Assembly (NCBI RefSeq): GCF_014287585.1 | Contig: NZ_JACOOJ010000010.1 | Span: 1 to 64,000, forward strand | Length of the DNA stretch: 64,000 nucleotides | Reading direction: 5' to 3' | Origin: Parabacteroides hominis | GTDB lineage: Bacteria; Bacteroidota; Bacteroidia; Bacteroidales; Tannerellaceae | Shown here: positions 1 to 7,300 of the stretch, piece by piece | Layout of the letters: every line of letters starts with the position of its first letter | Numbering within the stretch: the stretch's first letter is position 1 | Notes under the pieces: model-generated | The model's database searches: none | Told to the model about the DNA's origin: nothing | The model's input: only the letters and a program-made list of their open reading frames with translations | Position numbers and translations under genes: made by a program

Positions 1-48
1 ATAACAAAAAATCTTATGCCGAAAGTTACATAAACTTTGGGTAATAAC

Positions 49-78
49 AAAGTCCGAGCTTGGGAAAGTTCGGACTTT
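49..78. terminator. Hairpin terminator at the left edge
   Basis: AAAGTCCGA (49-57) pairs with TCGGACTTT (70-78) around a 12-nt loop. On the minus strand it lies downstream of the RteC-like ORF and is followed by a short T-rich stretch, so it probably ends that transcript. Both sides are T/A rich, so it could act in either direction. Confidence 0.5.
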
Positions 79-143
79 GCGCATAAAAAAAGAGGATGCG
101 ACGGTTTTGACACACCCTCAACAATTATTGATAAGTATCTGAT

Positions 144-575
144 TTATAGATAGCCTTTCTTTTCGCTTTCTTCAATAATGACTTTACGAAGTAAGTCCAA
201 AAACTCCGTGCGTTTATTGGCTTTCCGGCAAATTACATTTTCGTGCTTTTTGTGGATGTCCCCCAACTTGATATTGAAAAGCCACTCAAAGGTTCTCCCG
301 ATTTCCGCCAGTGGTGATTCTTTCCCGGTATGAGTAACTACTCTTTTTATAAGAAATAATCCACTAACTAGTTCCATGATTTCCACAAGGAAAGTTTCAT
401 CGGTAAGATAAAGCGGTGAAGATGGCAAGTTGTTATTTCGGTTCTGAAACGGACTTGGATACTGGATTTTCAATTTGAACAGTTCTAGTTCTGAATTGAC
501 AATAGCCAGTGTCTTTTGTAAGAACAGCTTTTTAAGCGCATTTTTCCCCCTGCCCGTAAAGAAGTGTCGTTTCAA
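144..575 (-). CDS. RteC-like domain protein (integrative element regulator fragment)
   Basis: This 143-codon frame resembles the C-terminal part of RteC, the regulator that activates excision of CTnDOT-type conjugative transposons. The recognisable stretch is the end, with FNIKLGDIHKKHENVICRK followed by a conserved-looking FLDLL. Full-length RteC is about twice as long, so this is a short variant or a remnant. The frame has no ATG near its 5' end: the first possible start is TTG at 575, inside the 3' end of the next minus-strand ORF (44-nt overlap). A nearby ATG just after a purine-rich stretch is in another frame, so the 5' end may carry a frameshift. The assignment comes from remembered family motifs and neighbourhood (integrase and HTH genes to the right), not a search. 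Confidence 0.5.
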   Translation of the reverse strand: MKRHFFTGRGKNALKKLFLQKTLAIVNSELELFKLKIQYPSPFQNRNNNLPSSPLYLTDETFLVEIMELVSGLFLIKRVVTHTGKESPLAEIGRTFEWLFNIKLGDIHKKHENVICRKANKRTEFLDLLRKVIIEESEKKGYL

Positions 576-765
576 GTGAAGCTATCTCAATACGGGTAGC
601 TGTAAGAATACGATAAGTAGCAGAATAATCATTTCCATTACTCACGGAACTAATCTGTTCAATAAACTCACCATAGGCATTTTGCATTTCTTCGTTAGTT
701 ACTTCCTGTGTAGGTTCAAACAATAGTTTGAACATTCTCGTTTGCAATAAATCATTCATAGGCAT
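532..765 (-). CDS. Small hypothetical protein of the integrative element
   Basis: A 77-residue acidic, helical-looking protein when started at the ATG at 765 (MPMNDLLQTRMF). The frame stays open back to 822, so a longer start is possible. It has no transmembrane segment, signal peptide or motif I recognise. It overlaps the following RteC-like ORF by 44 nt, which suggests translational coupling, or that the downstream gene has lost its own start. Its place beside RteC-like and integrase genes suggests it belongs to the mobile element. No function is proposed. Confidence 0.45.
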   Translation of the reverse strand: MPMNDLLQTRMFKLLFEPTQEVTNEEMQNAYGEFIEQISSVSNGNDYSATYRILTATRIEIASLETTLLYGQGEKCA

Positions 766-837
766 ATATATTAAAAGTGAAAAGTAATCTATGTTTACTG
801 GCTTATATTGTTTGTATGCCAAATGATTATACTCAAT

Positions 838-1305
838 TCACCCAAAATACTTACCTGTGCAGTTCAGTATTTCAATTTCAATAATTGAAGTTTTTATAAC
901 TGTTTGTAATGGCAGTTCTTTTCCAGACAAAGAAGGTGTATATTTGTCTACAATCAGATTTAATATCATTTTTTTAGTGTCATCACAAGCAACAAGCCGT
1001 GCAATGCCGTTAATTATTACACTTTGATATGAGGTATTAACGTGACATGGTTCTTCGTGCATTATTAGACCACGCATACAATCTACCTCAAAACATACAT
1101 TATTATTAGACCTAATATTTTCATTTTTTTGCCCTTTTGATAATCCATGAATGTAAATTTTGTCTTTATGGAGAACAAAGTGCACAGGCACAATATAAGG
1201 TGTTCCATCAAGGTTCAAAGTACCGATTCTTCCTACTTTTTCAGAAATAAGCTGTTCTCTGATTTGTAACGGTGTAAGTTGATTCATTTTCATTCTTGCT
1301 TGCAT
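838..1305 (-). CDS. FMN-binding split-barrel (PPOX-class, Nim-like) oxidase
   Basis: 155 residues with the pyridoxamine-5'-phosphate-oxidase-like split-barrel pattern: an N-terminal strand set (VGRIGTLNLDGTPYIVPVHF), then a conserved strand (KIYIHGLSKGQKNENIRSN) and VCFEVDCMRG. This class binds FMN or F420 and includes the NimA 5-nitroimidazole reductases of Bacteroides. The length fits the Nim/PPOX group. It is divergent from a MocR/PdxR-type regulator, with a shared promoter region and an inverted repeat between them, so it is the likely regulated target. Its -7 element (TATTTTTG on the minus strand, 1340-1333) sits just upstream. The substrate cannot be read from sequence; a role in B6 metabolism or in reducing a xenobiotic are both possible. 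Confidence 0.75.
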   Translation of the reverse strand: MQARMKMNQLTPLQIREQLISEKVGRIGTLNLDGTPYIVPVHFVLHKDKIYIHGLSKGQKNENIRSNNNVCFEVDCMRGLIMHEEPCHVNTSYQSVIINGIARLVACDDTKKMILNLIVDKYTPSLSGKELPLQTVIKTSIIEIEILNCTGKYFG

Positions 1306-1332
1306 AACATTGTATTTTTAAAAATTATAGTG

Positions 1333-1393
1333 CAAAAATATGATTTTATTGGACTATATTTGTGGTTCAGTTTTACAATAAACAGATAGTCCA
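1333..1393. promoter_or_regulatory. Divergent promoters with inverted-repeat operator
   Basis: Two Bacteroidota -7 elements lie back to back: TATTTTTG on the minus strand (1340-1333) for the PPOX gene, and TATATTTG on the plus strand (1355-1362) for the regulator. A perfect 8-bp inverted repeat, TGGACTAT (1350-1357) and ATAGTCCA (1386-1393), flanks the plus -7 element, and its left arm falls in the upstream region of the minus promoter. This is what an autoregulating MocR-type operator controlling both genes would look like. Confidence 0.65.
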
Positions 1394-1394
1394 G

Positions 1395-2807
1395 ATGCTA
1401 AGACCTTGGTTAATACAATTAAAAGTGGATAAGAACAGCTCTAAAGCTGTTTATATTCAAATCGCAGATGAGATAATTTCCTATATAAAGAGTGGCGTTC
1501 TTAAATCAGGAGAAACACTACCCGGAACTCGTCAGCTAGCCATATCATTAAACGTTAATAGGAATACGGTTGTACAGGCTTTTGAAATTCTACTATCGGA
1601 AGGTTGGCTTTGTGCGTCAGAAAGACAAGGAACTTCCGTATCGTTAGAACTTCCTACTTCTAAAACAAATAAGAAACAGACAGAATCATTAATTAGAAAG
1701 GAAGAGATTTATAGAGGTGATTTAATATTCTTTGATGATGGTCTGCCTGATACCTCTTGTGCACCTGTGAACGAATTAGCAAGGTCACATCGTAGAATAT
1801 TCAGTAAAAAAGCCAAATGGCAAATTATGAACTTGTCGAGTGAATTTGGAGATTTCAATTTTCGAGATTCTATATCAAGAATGCTAAATTACAATAGGAG
1901 TATGAATACATCTCCAAATCAAATATGTATAACAAGAGGTAGCCAAATGGCTCTATATCTGACAGCTCACTGTTTGTTTGAAAAGGGAGATACCGTTTTA
2001 GTTGAAAATCCAGGATTTAAACCTGCATGGCAAGCATTTGAACACGCAGGGGCAAAGATTGAACCAATTGGTGTAGACGAAGAAGGTATTAATGTGGAAG
2101 AGGTGGAGTTTGCTCTAAAACAACATAGAATAAAAGCGATTTATATAACTCCACATCATCAATACCCAACAACAGTTACTCTTAGTTTAAGTAGAAGATT
2201 AAAATTAATAGAGTTGTCAAATGAGTATGGTTTTACAATCATAGAGGATGATTATGATAATGAATTTCATTTTGGGCAACGTCCCATAATGCCTATTTCT
2301 GCTCATGAAGAGGTTATTAACTATGTATACATTGGAACTCTTAGTAAGCTGATTGCTCCGGCAATACGAGTTGGCTATATTTATAGTTCTACTAACTTTA
2401 TTGATAAAGTAGGAAAACTTCGTAAAATTATAGATATGCAAGGTGATAATATTATGGAGCAATCTATATTAGAATTAATTAATTCTGGAGATATTCGTAG
2501 GCATCATAAAAGAATGGCTAGTTACTATTTAGAAAAGAGAGATTACTTTGAATCTCTTTTGAACGAGTATTTAAAAGGAAAAGTAACATACAAGAAGCCA
2601 GAGGGTGGATTAGCATTTTGGCTCATTCCTACAGGTAAAGTTGATTTGTACAAAATCAAAGAATTAGCAAACAAAAAACTCGTCAGTTTCTATACACCTG
2701 ATAGATTTAGTTTTGGAGAGCCTATATTTGGAATCCGTATAGGGTACGCTTCTTTGTCAAAAGAAAATTTAAAAAAAGGAGTGGAAATATTAAGTAAATA
2801 TCTATAA
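1395..2807 (+). CDS. MocR/PdxR-type regulator with aminotransferase domain
   Basis: A GntR-family winged helix at the N-terminus (AVYIQIADEIISYIKSGVLK, then PGTRQLAISLNVNRNTVVQAF) is joined to a fold-type I aminotransferase-like domain of about 350 residues. The PLP-binding lysine is in YIGTLSKLIAPAIRVGY, preceded by IIEDDYDNEF. This is the MocR architecture, exemplified by PdxR and GabR, in which PLP or an amino compound acts as effector. I start it at the ATG at 1395 (MLRPWLIQLK); the frame continues up to a GTG at 1362, but that lies inside the -7 promoter element. It is divergent from the PPOX gene with a shared operator. Length (470 aa) is normal for the family and there is no sign of damage. 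Confidence 0.85.
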   Translation: MLRPWLIQLKVDKNSSKAVYIQIADEIISYIKSGVLKSGETLPGTRQLAISLNVNRNTVVQAFEILLSEGWLCASERQGTSVSLELPTSKTNKKQTESLIRKEEIYRGDLIFFDDGLPDTSCAPVNELARSHRRIFSKKAKWQIMNLSSEFGDFNFRDSISRMLNYNRSMNTSPNQICITRGSQMALYLTAHCLFEKGDTVLVENPGFKPAWQAFEHAGAKIEPIGVDEEGINVEEVEFALKQHRIKAIYITPHHQYPTTVTLSLSRRLKLIELSNEYGFTIIEDDYDNEFHFGQRPIMPISAHEEVINYVYIGTLSKLIAPAIRVGYIYSSTNFIDKVGKLRKIIDMQGDNIMEQSILELINSGDIRRHHKRMASYYLEKRDYFESLLNEYLKGKVTYKKPEGGLAFWLIPTGKVDLYKIKELANKKLVSFYTPDRFSFGEPIFGIRIGYASLSKENLKKGVEILSKYL

Positions 2808-3224
2808 AAGAGAGTATTTCTAGTAAAAGTGTTATATTTATCGCCGAGTTATTTGAAACAATGGAAAAGCATAGTAGACTAAAGTAGTTCGCTCATTTCT
2901 ATATCGTTACCCATTGTTATTTTCCTTTCTTCTAAATATCTATTAATCAATAGATAAAATTAAAATATTCTACTGCTATACAAAAATGCTATAAATTACG
3001 GGATGCTTCTATTTATGAAGTGTATGAAGCAAGGTATAACGATTTATTTTCTCAATCATATAAAGTCTTTATGTGTCTTCCAATAAAATGACTTAATAGA
3101 GTTATAGCCAAAAGTAGACGGTATATACCACTTCCAGACAGTTTGAAAAACGTCTCTTGATTCTTCTTTCATTTGCTGGTGAAAGTTAAATCAACACGTT
3201 TTATAAACTATTAAAAATGAAATT
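2808..3224. other. Gene-free spacer in the element
   Basis: About 420 AT-rich bases between the regulator and the first HTH gene. I see no open frame with coding character, no tRNA and no strong terminator. A possible ribosome-binding A-rich tract precedes the ATG at 3225. Confidence 0.5.
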
Positions 3225-3539
3225 ATGGAAGTAGTAACCATTGAAAAAAGAACCTTTTCGTATGTCTGCGAACGGTTTACCGAGTTTACCAAACGGATAG
3301 AAAGTTTGTGCAGCACTCATACACAAAAAATCGAAAACTGGCTGGATAGTCAGGAAGTATGCCTATTGTTAGGCTTTAGCAAGCGAACACTGCAATATTA
3401 CCGAAGTAGTGGACGGCTGGCTTATTCTCAAATCGGCAGCAAGATTTATTATAAGTCTTCCGATATTGAAAGAATTATTGCAGACAGTGAAACACAAAAT
3501 CAATCACCCAAACAAACCACGTCTTATGAAAAGAACTAA
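3225..3539 (+). CDS. Helix-turn-helix protein, excisionase (Xis2-like) type
   Basis: A 104-residue protein with an N-terminal helical part and a central HTH_17/MerR-like DNA-binding motif (SQEVCLLLGFSKRTLQYYRS, then RLAYSQIGSKIYYKSSDIERI). Such small proteins occur in pairs next to Bacteroidales integrative-element integrases; in CTnDOT the corresponding Xis2c/Xis2d act as recombination directionality factors. A second protein of the same design lies at 3873-4166, and the DUF3876-like gene between them overlaps this one's 3' end by 14 nt. The excision role is inferred from context. The short C-terminal tail is polar and probably unstructured. Confidence 0.75.
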   Translation: MEVVTIEKRTFSYVCERFTEFTKRIESLCSTHTQKIENWLDSQEVCLLLGFSKRTLQYYRSSGRLAYSQIGSKIYYKSSDIERIIADSETQNQSPKQTTSYEKN

Positions 3540-3819
3540 AGAAGATTACCCGTCCTTCAACCTGTTTCCCATTGTCGGCACATGGGAAAGCGTTAATCTG
3601 AATCCTACGGTTATCATCTACCAGGACGATAAAAAGTATCTTCTTTCTATTATATATGTATCGGAAACCACCAAACAGGCTTCACCCGCTACTTATGAGA
3701 TACAGCAAGATGGTAGCCAGTATTTTATTTCCATTGCATCTAAACGGCTCTATATAGATTATGATTCGACAAAAGATGTACTTAGCATTTCATCTTTGGG
3801 TGACTATCTGCGTAACTAA
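3526..3819 (+). CDS. DUF3876-like protein
   Basis: I start this at the ATG at 3526 (MKRTKEDYPSF), inside the last codons of the upstream HTH gene, giving 97 residues and translational coupling. The frame is open further upstream but reads through the other gene. The protein looks like a small beta-rich domain (FPIVGTWESVNLNPTVIIYQ, then KYLLSIIYVSE, YFISIASKRLYI). This matches my memory of the DUF3876 family, found in Bacteroidales mobile elements between HTH genes. Function is unknown. Confidence 0.6.
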   Translation: MKRTKEDYPSFNLFPIVGTWESVNLNPTVIIYQDDKKYLLSIIYVSETTKQASPATYEIQQDGSQYFISIASKRLYIDYDSTKDVLSISSLGDYLRN

Positions 3820-3872
3820 CCAGCTATCTAGCCATCTTGAAATCAATATTTCAATAAAACAATCTTTCAATC

Positions 3873-4166
3873 ATGGAACTAATAAATAAAGATACCCCAC
3901 AAGTCAAAGAATTTATTTCTTCGCTTGATTCGATGCTGAATGGCATTGAATCTATTGTCAAACATTACAAACCCCACCTGAACGGGGAACGTTTTCTTTC
4001 TAATAATGAAGTATCCAAGAAACTGAATGTCAGTTTGCGAACCTTACAAGAGTGGCGAGATACAGGGCTAATCCCCTTTATTCAGATAAAAGGAAAAATC
4101 ATCTACCGCCAAAGTGATATTGATAAACTGCTCCAAAAGCACTACTTTGAAAGCTGGAAAGAATAG
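3873..4166 (+). CDS. Second Xis2-like helix-turn-helix protein
   Basis: A 97-residue protein with the same layout as the one at 3225: an N-terminal helix, then a winged HTH (LSNNEVSKKLNVSLRTLQEW, then GLIPFIQIKGKIIYRQSDID). It belongs to the small basic DNA-binding proteins of Bacteroidales conjugative and mobilisable transposons, where they bend DNA at the attachment site with the integrase. It is the last plus-strand gene before the converging integrase. The following 50 bp lead into a long inverted repeat that might be a binding or structural site. Confidence 0.75.
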   Translation: MELINKDTPQVKEFISSLDSMLNGIESIVKHYKPHLNGERFLSNNEVSKKLNVSLRTLQEWRDTGLIPFIQIKGKIIYRQSDIDKLLQKHYFESWKE

Positions 4167-4215
4167 TCCACCAGCCCCGAAAACATTGTTTTTCGGAATT
4201 TAATTTGAATCATTG

Positions 4216-4376
4216 ACTTTTCCAGTGAAGTATTTAGTCTGTGCAAGTCTTTAGATGAAAATACGCTCGAAATGTAATGAGAGGAAGATTTTCATCTAAA
4301 CCGAAGGCTTGGACTTGGACAGGCTAAATACGGAACTTACCTTTGTCAATGCTTCATATTAAGTTCTGGAAAACTT
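4216..4376. other. Long imperfect hairpin between HTH gene and integrase
   Basis: A nested imperfect inverted repeat spans about 160 bp. Outer arms: ACTTTTCCAG (4216-4225) against CTGGAAAACTT (4366-4376). Middle arms: GTATTTAGTCTGTGCAAGTC (from 4230) against GGACTTGGACAGGCTAAATAC (ending 4331) with few mismatches. Inner arms: TTTAGATGAAAAT (4250-4262) against ATTTTCATCTAAA (4288-4300), perfect. The paired region is too long for an ordinary terminator and no ORF covers it. It could be a structured RNA, a recombination site or a decayed palindrome of the element. Confidence 0.6.
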
Positions 4377-4384
4377 ACAATAAA

Positions 4385-4428
4385 AAAAAGGATTGAGAAA
4401 ATGAAATTCATTCTTCCCAATCCTTTTT
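4385..4428 (-). terminator. Terminator of the integrase gene
   Basis: AAAAAGGATTG (4385-4395) pairs with CAATCCTTTTT (4418-4428). On the minus strand the hairpin lies about 20 nt after the integrase stop and is followed by a T-rich run, as expected of an intrinsic terminator. Confidence 0.75.
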
Positions 4429-4449
4429 CAATATTAGCTACTGCCTTAA

Positions 4450-5670
4450 TTATATAGCCAATTCCGACAGACAGCTATTTACTTTTTGCATATCCTTGAA
4501 AATATTCTGATCCAATACCCGTGCATAGTGTTTGGTTACGCTTGTATCTGCATGACCTAACATCTTTGCAACATTCTCCATGCTCACGCCATTCGCAAGG
4601 CAAATGCTTGTGGCATAGGAATGTCTGGCTGAATGTGTGCACAGATTTTTCTGTAAGCCGCATACATCGGCAATCTCTTTCAGGTAGCTGTTCATGCGCT
4701 GATTGCTCAATACAGGCAAAAGTTTTCCGGTACATTCTGCCACATTTTTATACTTTTCAAGTATTGAAGCTGCCACAGGTAGCACAGGAATGTTACACAT
4801 GATTTTTGTCTTTTGGCGGTTCTTCCTTATCCAAAGTTCCCCTTTATTGTCTTTTACCAAGTGTTCAGGTGATAAATCTTTCACATCGCTGAACGCCAAA
4901 CCTGTAAAAATGCAAAATACAAAAACATCCCGTACCTGTTCTACTCGCTTAATAGTGAACTCTTTGGCAAGAATGATCTTAATCTCGTCCATTGTCAGAA
5001 ATTCAGGATCGGTTTCTTCCAGTTTGAAACGGTAGTAAGCAAATGGATCTTTCTTTATCCAGTCGTTTTCCAAAGCAATGCGGATAATCTTCTTCAAGTT
5101 CTTTAGTCGGGTGATAGCAGAGTTCTGCGCACAACCTTTTTCAATCTTCAAGAAAGCATCGAACTTAGAAATGAAGTTGGCTTCCAAGTTATTCAGAGCA
5201 ATATCCGATAGTTGGTATTCTTTCTTAATGAATTCTTCCAAATATCGGGTAGTGGTTTCATACCGTTGAACGGTCTTACTAACGAAGTCTTTGCCTATCA
5301 GTTTACGGCTTTGTTCGTTATGCTCCCTGAATACCTGCAATAGCGTTTTGTTATCTTCGTCCACACCATAAAACAACTTTCTCACAAGATCAACGGTGAT
5401 AACTTTGCCGGAAGTTTCCAGTTCTCTATAAATTTGATGTATGTGTGAACGTGTGATTTCTAAGTAGTGGTTCAGTTCCACCGACATACGGTCTTTGCCT
5501 TTTGAATTTTCTTTTGCCTGATTCCATAGGTTTACAGGACAGCTTCTTTTGATAGAAATATCTACCATACAGCCGTTTACAGTGATTCTCATGCACACGG
5601 GTGCTTCTCCGTTCTTTAATAATTTGCCTTTCTTGATGAAGAACAATACAGAAAATGATTTTCGAGCCAT
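4450..5670 (-). CDS. Tyrosine recombinase integrase (CTnDOT family)
   Basis: A 406-residue site-specific integrase: an N-terminal arm-binding domain (roughly residues 1-90, FSVLFFIKKGKLLKNGEAPV), a SAM-like core-binding domain (about 100-200), and a C-terminal catalytic domain. The HxxR box is HSARHSYATS, followed by MLGHADTSVTKHYARV, which supplies the second histidine and the nucleophilic tyrosine. The usual first arginine is missing: the box reads FTGLAFSDVKDL, with alanine where most integrases have arginine, a peculiarity I recall for IntDOT-type enzymes. Length is typical. It is convergent with the HTH genes and about 240 bp from the 3' end of tRNA-Lys, a common attachment target, but I could not find the second copy of an att repeat inside the window. 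Confidence 0.9.
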   Translation of the reverse strand: MARKSFSVLFFIKKGKLLKNGEAPVCMRITVNGCMVDISIKRSCPVNLWNQAKENSKGKDRMSVELNHYLEITRSHIHQIYRELETSGKVITVDLVRKLFYGVDEDNKTLLQVFREHNEQSRKLIGKDFVSKTVQRYETTTRYLEEFIKKEYQLSDIALNNLEANFISKFDAFLKIEKGCAQNSAITRLKNLKKIIRIALENDWIKKDPFAYYRFKLEETDPEFLTMDEIKIILAKEFTIKRVEQVRDVFVFCIFTGLAFSDVKDLSPEHLVKDNKGELWIRKNRQKTKIMCNIPVLPVAASILEKYKNVAECTGKLLPVLSNQRMNSYLKEIADVCGLQKNLCTHSARHSYATSICLANGVSMENVAKMLGHADTSVTKHYARVLDQNIFKDMQKVNSCLSELAI

Positions 5671-5855
5671 TTTTACATCGTTTTTAAAGTTACAAAACTA
5701 TGTATTCTCTTCCAAAGTAAGTCTATGCAAAATGCTATGAATCAGCGAGAAAGATGCAAATTCGTGGGACTTTTTTGAATTGAATTTTAGTCCCACGATT
5801 TATCCACCGATAATATGCTTGAAACGGCTATTTTCTGCTACCTGCTAGAAAAAAG

Positions 5856-5888
5856 AAATCCCTGATAATGTCTGATTATCAGGGATTT
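5856..5888 (-). terminator. Terminator after tRNA-Lys
   Basis: Perfect 14-bp arms AAATCCCTGATAAT (5856-5869) and ATTATCAGGGATTT (5875-5888) with a 5-nt loop. On the minus strand, in the direction of tRNA transcription, it is followed by a T-rich run, so it ends the tRNA-Lys transcript. Confidence 0.85.
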
Positions 5889-5912
5889 GCTTGATTTTTC
5901 TTTTGTTTTCAG

Positions 5913-5985
5913 TGATCCGCCTGGGGTTCGAACCCAGGACCCCATCCTTAAAAGGGATGTGCTCTACCAGCTGAGCTAGCGAATC
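5913..5985 (-). tRNA. tRNA-Lys (anticodon TTT)
   Basis: Read on the minus strand this folds as a standard 73-nt tRNA: acceptor stem GATTCGC with GCGGATC plus discriminator A, a D-arm with AGCTCAGCTGGTAGAGC, an anticodon stem CATCC/GGATG closing the loop CTTTTAA, and a T-arm with GGTTCGAACCC. The anticodon TTT reads lysine codons. CCA is not encoded. An integrative element with its own integrase lies just beyond the 3' end, so this gene is a candidate insertion target. Confidence 0.97.
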
Positions 5986-6015
5986 ATCCTGTGCGTTACT
6001 TCTGTAATGCGGGTG

Positions 6016-6023
6016 CAAAGGTA
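6016..6023 (-). promoter_or_regulatory. -7 element of tRNA-Lys
   Basis: On the minus strand this reads TACCTTTG, an exact match to the Bacteroidota TAnnTTTG element, about 30 nt upstream of the tRNA 5' end. Confidence 0.65.
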
Positions 6024-6062
6024 GGGCTTTTTTTTATATATGCAATAGTTGATGTGGATTTT

Positions 6063-7211
6063 TTACTCTTTTGGAGGTGTTTTTTTCTTTTGAACCTTTG
6101 ATAACTCGTGCTTCTCTACGAGAGATTGGTCTTCTTCCATGAGTATAAAACGCTTGTAATAAGAAAGAAAGAGGGTTGTTAGAGGGAGAGCGATGATTAA
6201 GCCGATAAAGCCTAACAAAGTGCCCCAAATTGATAAAGAAAGAAGGATGATGGCCGGATTCAGGCCCATTGCTTTTCCCATAATACGGGGGGTGAGATAT
6301 AAATCCTGTATGCATTGTACGATGCAAAGGACGAGAATTCCCGATCCGAAGATCAGCCAAAAGTTTTCTCCAGTCTCGGCGGATTTGAGGAGGCTCAGCA
6401 AAATCATCGGGATAATGCCGATCGCTTGCATATAAGGAATAAGGTTCAGAACCCCGATGAAAAGCCCCAGGATAACGGCCAGCGGAAAGCCGACAATCTT
6501 AAATCCGATAGCGAGCAGGACACCCACGCAAAGAGCAATCAACGACTGTCCGCGGAAATAGCGGTTCATGCTGTATTCGACATCGTCGGCCAGCCCTTGG
6601 ACAAAGGGGCGGTAACGTTCGGGGATCAGACGGATCCAACCGTTGGCGATCCGTTCGTAATCCAGCAGGATAAAGATGAAATACAGGAAGATCACAAAAA
6701 CGATCGTGATGCTGAAAAGGATAGAGAAGGTGTTGGTCAGGACTACCCACATTTTGGGAGCGATCTGTTTGACTGCCTTTTCTATATTTTCTTTGCTCAG
6801 GAGTTGCGCCAGCTGGTCCGGGTCAATATTCTTTTCCAGGTATTCCGCCCATGACTGGGGAATCATCGGGATATGCCCGTAGCCGCTGTTATGTTCCTGC
6901 ATCAGCTCCAAAGTCCGGTTGACTTCCTGGGTAACGGACGGGACGATTACGACACCGGCCAACGATAACACCAGTAAAGTGGAAACAAGGACGGCCAAGA
7001 TGGATAGCAGCCGGCTTTTCAGTTTTACTTTATACTGGAAGAACTTGACGAACGGTTGCATCATATAAGCCAGCAGCCAGGCAATGAGGAAGGGTAACAA
7101 AGCATTCCGCAGGACGGCAATCAGATAGATGATGCCGCTGATAACAGCCAGGCCGAACAGAATACGTGCCACCCTGTCGAATGTGAACGGTTTATCAAAC
7201 AATGGGTTCAT
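6063..7211 (-). CDS. AI-2E family transporter (permease)
   Basis: A 382-residue polytopic membrane protein of the AI-2E/YdiK/TqsA family. It has two hydrophobic helices near the N-terminus (ILFGLAVISGIIYLIAVLRN and the following ALLPFLIAWLLAYMMQPFV), a soluble middle portion with a conserved helical region, and a cluster of about six helices in the second half (for example VILGLFIGVLNLIPYMQAIG, a family hallmark). Members have been linked to autoinducer-2 export or ion transport; the substrate here is unknown. It is divergent from the PBP4 gene with a short promoter-bearing gap, and has a charged C-terminal tail ending KKKTPPKE. Confidence 0.85.
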   Translation of the reverse strand: MNPLFDKPFTFDRVARILFGLAVISGIIYLIAVLRNALLPFLIAWLLAYMMQPFVKFFQYKVKLKSRLLSILAVLVSTLLVLSLAGVVIVPSVTQEVNRTLELMQEHNSGYGHIPMIPQSWAEYLEKNIDPDQLAQLLSKENIEKAVKQIAPKMWVVLTNTFSILFSITIVFVIFLYFIFILLDYERIANGWIRLIPERYRPFVQGLADDVEYSMNRYFRGQSLIALCVGVLLAIGFKIVGFPLAVILGLFIGVLNLIPYMQAIGIIPMILLSLLKSAETGENFWLIFGSGILVLCIVQCIQDLYLTPRIMGKAMGLNPAIILLSLSIWGTLLGFIGLIIALPLTTLFLSYYKRFILMEEDQSLVEKHELSKVQKKKTPPKE

Positions 7212-7220
7212 ATTAAATTC

Positions 7221-7279
7221 TTATCTTTGTGGACAAAGATAATGCAAACCGACTTATCTTCGCCTTTATGACAAAGATA
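7221..7279. promoter_or_regulatory. Divergent promoters between permease and PBP4 genes
   Basis: TATCTTTG on the plus strand (7222-7229) and CAAAGATA (7234-7241, TATCTTTG on the minus strand) form a 9-bp inverted repeat TTATCTTTG/CAAAGATAA with a 4-nt centre, so two -7 elements face each other. A second minus-strand copy lies at 7279-7272. The outer copies could drive the permease leftward and the PBP4 gene rightward. Confidence 0.55.
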
Positions 7280-7300
7280 AAATAAAGTTGAATAGAAAAG

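Noticed and set aside
3409..3525. Longer N-terminus for the DUF3876-like protein
   Set aside because: These codons read the HTH gene in another frame; the ATG at 3526 gives a normal start with overlap.
5686..5985. Precise attachment site of the integrative element in tRNA-Lys
   Set aside because: The tRNA is a plausible target, but no repeat of its 3' end is seen elsewhere in the window; the other end of the element lies outside it.
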